Below, one piece after another: positions 55,740-64,000 of a stretch of DNA of 64,000 bases (its first letter is position 1; the number at the start of each line of letters is the position of its first letter). Position numbers and translations under genes: made by a program. Below the pieces are notes generated by a model, which made no database searches, was not told the DNA's origin, and saw only the letters and a program-made list of their open reading frames with translations. The stretch lies in the NCBI RefSeq assembly GCF_023898315.1, contig NC_064615.1, positions 737,349,450-737,413,449 on the forward strand. Direction: 5' to 3'. The stretch is from Schistocerca nitens (Eukaryota; Arthropoda; Insecta; Orthoptera; Acrididae).

Positions 55740-56490
55740 TCGTATATTATAAATGTTAATAAATTTCTCAGTAAAACTTTTATTGTTGTGGCCACTCCGT
55801 ATTTTATTTGTAATATTTCAGATCGTACTGTAACATTTGTGAACTGATATGACATTGGCTTTGAGTATGAAAAGGGACTATGCCTGTAATTAAATGTATT
55901 TTTAAACACGCTACTGTGTGGATCGAAGATATCTGTGACGGCGATGTAATACGTTTGCTCCTTGTTCATAGTGTCTTATTAACTTTACAGAAAAGTATTA
56001 CTCCGATTGTGTTTTGGATAAAGTCCAAATACACACTAATCTCAAGTACCGATGGATGATTAATTAATTATTAATTATCAAGGCAAATCATTATCTGTCT
56101 TTATTGCGTGTTATAGCAGCAATACCTGGAATATTGAGGAGTTAAGAGTAAAAGCTGGACCAGCGAAACTATTGGTGAGGCGGCTTGAATTCTTTGACTC
56201 TTTATTCCATTAATCTTCCATAAGAGATTCCAGTCCATCGGGACGGAGTGGTAAGGAGGCCGAACGCCACGGTCGAGGCTGTTATGCACGGTCTCTGTAT
56301 GATTCTGCCTCCGCAACGAGCTACAGGCTTCGATACGTTGCCCGTATAGCACTACGCGGAGCCCGCCGACTGATTAAAAATCTTTCGGCTTTTCTGGCGA
56401 CTGTGAATATCTGCAATTAATTCCTTAACGGGTATATCGTCTTATTAAACCATCACTGACTTCGCGTAAGATAACTACAAGTTAGGGAGA
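55740..56490 (+). repeat. Copy B of the unclassified dispersed repeat
   Basis: Contiguous version of the repeat that is split at 27235-28990. Shared words include GAATATTGAGRAG, CACGGTCTCTG and GCGACTGTGAATATCTGC. Strand is arbitrary. No coding content recognised. Confidence 0.6.
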
Positions 56491-57287
56491 TGGTATAAGA
56501 TGTCAAAAATACTGAGCTTACATCAGTTAAGCACATAGTATAATATCCGCTTCTGACAGTACGAACCATTTTGTAATTTTAATTTTTTTCTCTTTGCAAT
56601 GATTACAAATCGAAACTAAGAGCATAAATTTATGAAGGTAAACTGTAATTAATATATATTTTCGTAGACTATATTGTTTCATTATATTTAAAAAGTGCTG
56701 AGGGAACTTTTTGAGTATTGACACGGATTTCCGATGAAGCACTATATGAGCGTCAGGCATAATTTGCGCAATCAAAGGGAGAAATAAAGCTTTTCTGTTT
56801 GCTTATGTGTGATTTAGTGGGTAAGAGGTGAAGTACCAGCCTATGGATCCAAAGGTCTCGACTTCAGTCCCCAGTCGGTCCTGGGAGTATTAACTGTCAC
56901 TTAGCCCTTCTGAAAAATGCCGATCTGCGCGATGGCTTGGAGGCCAGGTCAAATTGTAGGTCACCCTAAAGGGTGTTCAGAAATTCCCGTTATAAACTTC
57001 TTGAACTAGTAGAGGGGAGTGAGTACATAATATTTTGAACAGGAACTCATGTCCGGAAATGTACCGTTTCCGTTCTATGACGATTTCCATTCAGATGTGT
57101 AACGCGTACACATCTGCTGAGGAAGAGAGGAAAGCCTCAGAGATGCTTGTCCTGGTATGCAACAGGGTAGACAGGACTACTTCTTGTGGGATTGTGTGCC
57201 AAGTTTAATTTATGAGACTTCTGTAGAGACAGAGGAAGATACAGAATGTAATTTTCACTATGCAGCGAAGAGTGCGCTGATATGAAG

Positions 57288-57495
57288 CTTCCTGACGTAT
57301 TTAAACTATGTGCCTGGCAGAGATTCTAACTCGGAACCTTTGCTTTTTGCAGCCAAGTGCTCTGCCGACTGAGTTTCGCAAGCACTGCTTACGTCACGTC
57401 CTCACAACTTTACTTCCGCTAGTACCTCGTCTCCTACCTTTCAAACTTCACAGAAGCTGTCCTACGAAACTTGCAACACTAGCGCACAGTTTAAA
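57288..57495 (-). mobile_element. tRNA-derived repeat inside the TIR element
   Basis: On the minus strand: AAACTCAGTCGGCAGAGCAC (A box), CAAAGGTTCCGAGTTAGAAT (B box) and TCTGCCAGGCACATAGTTTA, ending ACGTCAGGAAGCTTCA. The 5' extension GACAGCTTCTGTGAAGTTTG belongs to the same repeat. This is a third tRNA-like head, unlike the two SINE types above. Confidence 0.6.
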
Positions 57496-58309
57496 TCTTA
57501 CGGGAGTTTCAAAGAAATATCTGCTGTTATGAGTTCTGTCCGCTGCACTAGAAACTGAAAAGACACCAGATGGGATGGACAGCGTGTACCAAAACATGTT
57601 TCGTAGGTACAACGTCTGCACAACGTCAGAGGTCGCCACATGAAGCCACTGGTGTAATGCATCAGTACTGTACTGTAAGTACAGTTGCTGGGTTCCTTTT
57701 TCTTTTGGAATGATGTAAACACGTAATATTTAAGTGCTAATACAAACAAATGTGCTTGAGTGAGAAATGGATCTTTCGTTATGCTTCCTTTACAATTATT
57801 ACCTAATAACTGTTCTGTGTCAGACCTATTCAATTCGTCCACCAGAAGTGGATGAGTTACCCCTCTGGCCGCACATGGTATCTGGACCCCTCCACTGTCC
57901 TCCACACTTATAAATCCCTCATCCGCGCCATCCTCTGCTATGCCCATCCCGCCTCGATTTCCGCCCCTCCCAACTACTGTAAGTCCCTCCAAATCCTTGA
58001 ACTCCACGCTCTTCACCTCACCCATCACATCCGTCTCCCATCTCCCACACAGATCCTATATGACTTTATTCCCTTCCTACACCTTCTACTTACCCTCGAA
58101 CGGATATGGATCCTTTACACCTGCCGCAAGCTCAATCCCCCAAACCCACTTGTCTCTCCCATCCTCGCCCATCCCAGCCTGCTGCTGTGCCTGTATTCTT
58201 GTATCCCACCTGCTCGCCATCTTCACACCCTCCATACCCTTGCCCAAGGTGGCTTCTGCCAACTCCCCCTCCCTGAAGATGTCTTTGTTCCGTCCATCTA
58301 CCCCTACCA

Positions 58310-58548
58310 GCTCTGACTCTCCCCTCCCATCCCCCCTTTTCCCCCAGGGCTCTCTCTCTCTCCCTCCTCACCTTTCTTTTTCCCCCCTCCTCTCTCCCAC
58401 ATCTCCCGCTTCCACCCCCCCTCCCCAGGCTTCCAACCCCTCCTCTCTCCCCTCCCCCCACTCTCCCTTCTTTCTCCCACTGGCTCCACCCCCCTCCTTC
58501 CCACCTTCCTACCTCTCCTTTCCACCTGGAAGGAGCCCCCCCCCCCTT
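58310..58548 (+). repeat. Polypyrimidine tract in LINE 3' UTR
   Basis: About 240 bases almost entirely C and T, ending in a run of nine or more C. The long minus-strand frames over it (58132-58599, 58304-58603), rich in Gly/Arg/Glu, are low-complexity artefacts. Confidence 0.95.
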
Positions 58549-58627
58549 CAGCAGTGTGTTTGTGAGTGCTTCGCCAGTGATCATCACCAGTGTTTCCATG
58601 CATCAGTTTTTATCAGTTGTGTGCTAC

Positions 58628-58802
58628 AGTGTTTTCATCGGTGTTCTCCTATGTTCGCATCTCCAACTGGATGTCTTCATCTGTTCTACTGGTGACACCC
58701 TTTTTGTATCATGTACAGTGTTTTCATCGGTGTTCTCCTATGTTTGCATCTCCAACTGGATGTCTTCATCTGTTCTACTGGTGACACCCTTTGTGTATCA
58801 TG
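58628..58802 (+). repeat. ~88-bp tandem duplication
   Basis: CAGTGTTTTCATCGGTGTTC...CTGGTGACACCCTTTTTGTA is repeated once with about three differences. It lies in the LINE 3' UTR. Confidence 0.95.
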
Positions 58803-59109
58803 CCTTCTGGTGAACGGCTTCTAATGTATCATGTAAATTTCATCATGTATTACCATACTTTTTATGTTCTCTGTCTCCTATGTCTATCTGTTGTATCTAT
58901 TGGCCAAAGAGCGGCGCATGTAGGCCACTGCCGGCCTGTCTCATCTGAGGCATGAAATAACAATAAAGGGAAAAAAGTGGATGAGTTAAACATCTGAATT
59001 GAAACTGTCGTCGAACGGAAATGATACGTTTCCAGTCAGGGGATCCGATTCAAAATAGTATTTAGTCATTCCCTTCTACAAGAAGTTTGTAACGGGAATT
59101 TGCGAACAG

Positions 59110-60800
59110 CTATATAACTAACTGCGCAGGTCAGTTCGGAGATCGAGGGAAGGCAGCGGCATGTCACCTCCAATAGCTCTGTGCCTAGTAAAGCATTGTG
59201 GGGCTCAAAAAAGTGATCTGATAGGTAAGTCTTTTATCTTTACGTCGTATATGAGGCGCTTATTTATACCTGCGTCTTGTTACAAGCATTTTGGCATTCG
59301 TTACCAGTACCTGGTATACAAACACATATTTCTTGGTTTGTAGCGAAGTCATAAACACTTGCTCTAGTTCTAAACTGGTATGTTTCTTCATGAAAACCAA
59401 TAGAGGGAAAGGCACAAAACAGAAGCAATATAATACTATCATCATTACCAGTAAGAATGTACTTGTAAGTGAAAGAAGTGTGAATACTACTTTTTTATTT
59501 TGTTTTATAAAATGACCAATTATTTCACCCAGAGAGTTTCCTACAAATAATTACGTTAAGACCTCTTGTTTTTATAACCATGTGCTTGTGAGGTAACGGG
59601 CGAGTTGTGTCGCCCTGAGCTTATTCTAAGTTCGGAGTTGGCGTGGCCGCACGGGCCTCTCGGCGGGTCGCGGCCCGGCAGCAACCACATGGTGCCGAGC
59701 GTTAGCTTAGCAACCACGTGATGCCGCACAACGGTCGTCAGACTATGTGGCTGGGGGTTCCTTGGTGACGCTGTGTCGATGAAAGAGACTTGTACACCGG
59801 GAGTGACAAAGATGGCGGACTTCGTGAAACCTTAATGACAGACACTTCACGGTTCATATAGTAATTAATAGTAACCAGAGGAGTGATGATACCTCAAAAA
59901 GAAACATGTACATTACCATTATTTGCACGACGATTCTGATGATGTAATCAGATTTTCAGTATCTTTATTGGTTTAAAATGTAGTATCTGACTGCAAATTA
60001 TACAAGCAACATCCAGCAACGAATTTCCAAAATCTAAACGTTTCATCCGATTTTGTCGATCGACATGTTTTTAGAAAGCTATTAGTGTAAACCTAAATTG
60101 GTATGAATTACAGGCATGTAACTTGAATAGTACATGAGTTATTGGAGGTCAAAGTGGCCGATTACTATAAATCGCGTCAGGCCGTAAGCACTCCACAGTT
60201 ACACGAAAAAACGGTAGCAGCATGCTTATAAATATATTTATTCATCTATATCTTTGTTTATATCCGATAATACTATTCATGAAGAAATTGGTTAAATATT
60301 TACTCTGTTTTAGAAAGCATAGAGACATTAGGCTACTGGCGCCTACCTTTTGTTGCTATTCCTTTGATATATGTTTATGTATCTAATAATGTGTGCTAGA
60401 GCGTGTTTATGGTCCAGTCGTAGAGATATTTATTTAATTTCAAGTTATGTAAATGTAAATCCAGTATTGCTAATGTGTTTCATTATGTTTGTGTGGGTGT
60501 ATTGGATTGAAGACATGGCGCGAGCGCTCTAGCCAATCACAGAGCTCGTGAATGGGGAGACTGGATGGAGGACGGGACAGGACACTCGACCCGGTACGGC
60601 ACAGGACACGGAGAGTGCTGGACGTGACGGCGCGACAGACGCACCGTCCCGGGGAAGACTTGGAGTGGAGCAGTTTGCTCGTGATCGCGAGAGACAGAAA
60701 TACTTCGGAGTGCCGACTTGTGTACTTGTGAGATTTCCGTGCCTTCTGCAGTGAAGGTGTAGTACGCATTTGCAACTGAATATCTCTTTTTCATAACTAT
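59110..60800. other. No gene recognised; two GC-rich islands
   Basis: 59600-59830 (GGCGTGGCCGCACGGGCCTC, GTGACAAAGATGGCGGACTT) and 60500-60760 (CTCTAGCCAATCACAGAGCT, GGACGTGACGGCGCGACAGA) are markedly GC-rich in AT-rich surroundings. The second has a CCAAT box. They could be a first exon or promoter, or parts of a retroelement LTR; no long frame supports either reading. Confidence 0.35.
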
Positions 60801-60804
60801 ACTA

Positions 60805-62184
60805 CTGGCCATTAAAATTGCTACAACAAGAAGAAATGCAGATGATAAACGGGTATTCATTGGACAAATATATTATACTAGAACTGACATGTGATTACAT
60901 TTTCACGCAATTTGGGTCCATAGATCCTGAGAAATCAGTACCCAGAACAACCACCTCTGGCCGTAATAACGCCGTTAATAAACCTGGGCATTGAGTCAAA
61001 CAGAGCTTGGATAGCGTGTACAGGTACAGCTGCACATGCAGCTTCAATACGATACCACAGTTCATCAAGAGTAGTGACTGGCGTATTGTGACGAGCCAGT
61101 TGCTCGGCCACCATTGACCAGACGTTTCCAATTGGCGAGAGATCTGGAGAATGTGCTGGCCAGGGCAGCATTCGAGCATTTTCTGTATCCAGAAAGGCCC
61201 ATACAGGACCTGCAACATGCGGTCGTGCATTATCCTGCAGAAATGTAGGGTTTCGCAGGGATCGAATGAAGGGTAGAGCCACGGGTCGTAAAACATCTGA
61301 AATGTAACGTCCACTGTTCAAAGTGTCGTCAATGCGAACAAGAGGTGACCAAGACGTGTAACCAATGGCACCCCATACCATCACGCCGGGTGGTACGCCA
61401 GTATGGCGATGACGGATACACGCTTCCAATGTGCGTACACCGCGATGTCGCCAAACACCGATGCGACCATCATGATATTGTAAACAGAACCTGGATTCGT
61501 CCGAAAAAATGACGTTTTGCGATTCGTGCACCCAGGTTCGTCGTTGAGTACACCATCGCAGGCGCTCCTGTCTGTGATGCAGCGTCAAGGGTAACCGCAG
61601 CTGTGGTCTCCGAGCTGATAGTCCATGCTGCTGCAAACGTCGTCGAACTGTTCGTGCAGATGGTTGTTGTCTTGCAAAAGTCCCCATCTGTTGACTCAAG
61701 GATCGAGACGTGGCTGCACAATCCGTTACAGCCATGCGAATAAGATGCCTGTCATCTCGACTGCTAGTGATACGAGGCCGTTGGGATCCAGAACGGCGTT
61801 CCGTATTCCCTCCTGAACCCACCGATTTCATATTCTGCTAACAGTCATTGGATCTCGACCACCGCGAGCATCAATGTCGTGATACGATAAAACGCGATCG
61901 CAATAGGCTACAATCGTGAAACGTGATGGTACGCATTTCTCCGCCTTACACGAGGCATCACAACAACGTTTCACCAGCCAACGCCGGTCAACTGCTGTTT
62001 GTGTATGAGAAATCGGTTGAAAACTTTCCTCATGTCAGCACGTTGTAGGTGTCGCCACCGGCGCCAGCCTTGTGTGAATGCTCTGAGAAGCTAATCATTT
62101 GCATATCACAGCATCTTCTTCCTGTCGGTTAAATTTCGCGTCTGTAGCACGTCATCTTCTTGGTGTAGCAATTTTAATGGTCAG
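60805..62184 (-). mobile_element. Tc1-type transposon, ends intact, TA-flanked
   Basis: The ends CTGGCCATTAAAATTGCTAC and CTGACCATTAAAATTGCTAC (read inward) are perfect but for one base. TA lies outside each (60803-60804 and 62185-62186). The element is 1,380 bp, with a transposase on the minus strand that is mostly open but mutated. Confidence 0.95.
60935..61950 (-). pseudogene. Tc1-type transposase, third catalytic residue lost
   Basis: The N-terminus starts at MPRVRRRNAYHHVSR (about 61950) and is broken by a stop, an indel region, a TGA in RI-stop-NRWVQEG and a one-base deletion. A 298-codon frame is then open to 60935. It has TATSRSL-type HTH sequence, VIFSDESRF (first Asp), TFLQDNARPHVA (second Asp) and WPAHSPDLSPIGNVW, where the catalytic Glu of SPIENVW is Gly (GGA for GAA). 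Spacing from second Asp to this site is 34, as in classical Tc1. The tail is NGVITARGGCSGY. The protein could not catalyse transposition. Confidence 0.92.
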
Positions 62185-62189
62185 TAGTG

Positions 62190-62920
62190 CAATTACGTGA
62201 AGTAAGAATCTATTGTTTCCCTGTTATTCAACGTATATTTTATTTAATCATCGACACCAATAAGTGTTTTGCAGAAATATACCACATTCTCAAAAGTGCT
62301 TCTGCTATCGTACTCATCATTTAAAGTCTTTAAGATAGTGCCTGCAGATTTTATTTAATTGCAATCTTTCATTTATAAATTTGGTTGGTTTGTGGGATTA
62401 AAGGGACCAGACTGCGACGGTCATCGGTCCCTTTATAAATTTCTACGTTACATTCGCAATTGCCGAGTGATAGGAACCTTCGACCATTCGATTCATGTGT
62501 ATATTTATATTGTATACTGTAGACTCAGCAGGATTTGGCTTGTAATGCGGCAACTACCTTTCCCAGACCCTAGACAACGAAACCACCCAAAACTTTTAAT
62601 ATTTCATCTCTGAGTCCGAGGGTACGCAGTTGAGGGCGATTTCATCACATCATTATTATTGTGATACCCCGCATGCTGTACATTAGCAGAAGTGAGAACC
62701 ATATTTTCAGATATTAAAAAACCATTCTTCTCTCATAATTGATTAGACTTTTACAGCATTACTTCCGCACACATTCCATACGTGACCACCTGTTTAAAGC
62801 CTGAGTAATCACCTTTTGCACTGTGGACCGTTACTAGACGTGCAGGAAGAAAGTCGGTGAGGTTCTGGAAGGTATCGACAGGGATGTGGAGCCGTTCCGA
62901 CTCCAGAGCCTTGGTCAGGT
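62190..62920. other. No gene recognised; short MITE-like palindrome at ~62395-62435
   Basis: AAGGGACCAGACTGCGACGG followed by TCATCGGTCCCTTTATAAA forms an imperfect hairpin (AAGGGACC/GGTCCCTT). Remaining sequence is featureless. Confidence 0.4.
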
Positions 62921-62922
62921 GC

Positions 62923-64000
62923 ATTATTTATTTTTATTTATTTATTTAACCTGATCACATTAGGGCCTTCAGGCCCTCTCTTACATCGGACCAGTGTTCC
63001 ACACATGCAGCATTTCAAGCATCAGAGCTACATCATGACAATAGTTTAAATAAGAAAATTAGATTACTCTAGTGACAATATGAATAAAGAGTAATGACTA
63101 AGACCTAATACAGTAAATGCTGGCAGTATTTTTACAACAGGCGCTATACATACAAATAATGATAAAAGCAATAATAATAACAGTAAAAAAAACTAATAAT
63201 AATGATAAACATGAGAAAAATAGGCAATAGTGATGAAGATTTTGCAGATGTACATTAATATCTTGGTGTGTAAAGTAGATGTTTGCTGGTATAGCGAGTT
63301 TTGGGGAAGGGAGATTTACGGAGGGGGAAAGAGGGAAGTAATGAGGTGAAGTGCATTCATGTACAGAGGAAGGCATTACTGTTGCTTAAGTAGATATGTC
63401 ATTAACTGTTTTTTTGAAGTCGGACATGTTTTTAAGTTCTCTAACATAACGAGGGAGGTTATTCCAGAGTCGGGTTCCCACTACTGTAAAGGACTTGGAG
63501 AAGGTGACTGAGCGATGCAGTGGAACAGAGAGTATTTTATTATAATGGGAACGTGTGTTTTTGTCATGTTGTTCTGACATAAGCGTTAAGTAGGAGGAGA
63601 GATATGAGGGACAGTGTACATTTATAAGGCAGTAGATGAGACAGAATGTATGGAAATCTCTGCGTTTGTCTGCACGCAGCCAGGACAATTTTGCATATGT
63701 TGGTGAAATGTGATCAAAAATTCGAGATATGTCGGACGCAGGTATTCATGACCAGTTCCAGACGTCGCGAATTTTCCTGAGAGAGACCTTGTAGGATAAT
63801 ATCGCTGTAGTCAATGATTGGGAGTATAAGCGTTTGTACTAATTTCTTTTTCAGATCGAAATGGAAGAGTTTTTTTATATTTTTGTAGGACATGAAGGGA
63901 TGCTGATGCTTTTTTGCACACTGCAGTTACGTGCTCTGTCCAATTTAGATTATCATCTATTATTACTCCCAAACTCTTTGCTGAGGGAGAGAAGTTAATA
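62923..64000 (-). mobile_element. CR1/jockey-like LINE, 3' part (continues past window end)
   Basis: On the minus strand the 3' end is a (TAAA)n tail (62923-62952), preceded by a 3' UTR with GGGCCTGAAGGCCC. Coding blocks: SLGVIIDDNLNWTEHVTAVC near 63980, then LKKKLVQTLILPIIDYSDI in a shifted frame. The C-terminal block (63386-63688) has NTRSHYNKILSVPLHRSVTF, SKSFTVVGTRLWNNLP and FKKTVNDIST, a textbook non-LTR C-terminus. One frameshift near 63870 and a stop near 63715 are visible. Confidence 0.85.

Larger units (their letters stand above)
57860..58974 (+). mobile_element. 5'-truncated LINE with 14-bp target duplication
   Basis: AAGTGGATGAGTTA flanks it at 57846-57859 and 58975-58988. The insert opens inside an RT C-terminal frame: TVLHTYKSLIRAILCYAHPA, then LQILELHALHLTHHIRLPSP and LYDFIPFLHLLLTLER (jockey-like thumb/C-terminus), closing at SIYPYQL, stop at 58316. 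The 3' UTR starts with a pyrimidine-rich tract (58310-58548), then a near-perfect tandem duplication (58628-58716 and 58717-58802). It ends AACAATAAAGGG plus an A run, so a polyadenylation-like AATAAA is present. Confidence 0.92.
56978..59105. mobile_element. TIR element carrying a nested LINE and SINE
   Basis: The left end TTCAGAAATTCCCGTTATAA and right end (read inward) TTCGCAAATTCCCGTTACAA continue about 120 bp with moderate divergence to CATTCAGATG/CAATTCAGATG. Removing the LINE at 57860-58974 leaves about 1 kb without a recognisable transposase, so it is probably a non-autonomous DNA transposon. No clear target duplication. Confidence 0.65.

Noticed and set aside
57940-58695. Pro/Ser-rich 251-codon frame and minus-strand Gly/Glu/Arg-rich frames
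   Set aside because: Low-complexity reading of the LINE polypyrimidine tract; the LINE thumb region is in another frame.

Overview
This is AT-rich, intron-rich and repeat-saturated eukaryotic DNA, almost certainly from a large-genome insect. An orthopteran (grasshopper or locust) is the most likely source: one tRNA-derived SINE recurs about every 6 kb, Tc1/mariner relics of several kinds are abundant, Penelope-like and LINE fragments are common, and the only recognisable host gene is an insect chemosensory receptor with introns up to 18 kb. The organism call is an inference from repeat and gene type; no species marker is visible. There are no operons, rRNA genes or CRISPR arrays, and no convincing functional tRNA gene.

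Host gene. The minus strand carries the 5' two thirds of an antennal ionotropic receptor of the IR75 type. Six exons can be placed with consensus splice sites and matching phases: 39240-39456, 33677-33831, 14998-15270, 13129-13241, 11860-12027 and 5240-5481. Together they encode about 389 residues: signal peptide, amino-terminal domain, the S1 half of the ligand-binding domain, TM1 and the start of the pore loop. Exons for TM2, S2 and TM3 were not found and should lie beyond base 1. Nearly everything else between 5 and 39 kb is intron filled with mobile DNA.

Mobile DNA, left to right. A foldback element lies at 1-607. An apparently intact Tc1-type transposon is at 2284-3705, followed by a mariner 3' fragment (3713-4131), a LINE endonuclease fragment (4110-4365) and a Tc1 relic (4366-5192). 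A diffuse GGCTGAAGGCC-motif array interrupted by a SINE lies at 5800-6700. A foldback element with tRNA-like arms is at 8754-9705. A Penelope-like reverse transcriptase relic occupies 16990-18990 and a LINE RT fragment 22010-22330. Tc1 relics follow at 19140-19650, 25300-25750 and 25863-26949. A DDE-transposase tail split by a SINE is at 31110-31540, and a TIR-bounded mariner-like element at 32174-33588. Upstream of the receptor's first exon on its own strand, or inside intron 1, are a decayed transposon-associated gene (35835-37870), a second inverted copy of the mariner 3' fragment (37878-38300) and a Mutator-like transposase tail (40553-41170). Further right are LINE 3' ends at 47440-48216, 50690-51140, 57860-58974 and 62936-64000, a head-to-head inverted Tc1 pair (52410-53455), a TIR element containing a LINE insertion (56978-59105), and a Tc1 element at 60805-62184 that has lost its third catalytic residue.

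At least seven SINE copies have clear 9-13 bp target-site duplications. Stretches with no recognised feature are listed as such. No new functional system was found; the most interesting material is the receptor gene, the intact Tc1 element, the modular SINEs, the tRNA-like foldback and the GGCTGAAGGCC array.
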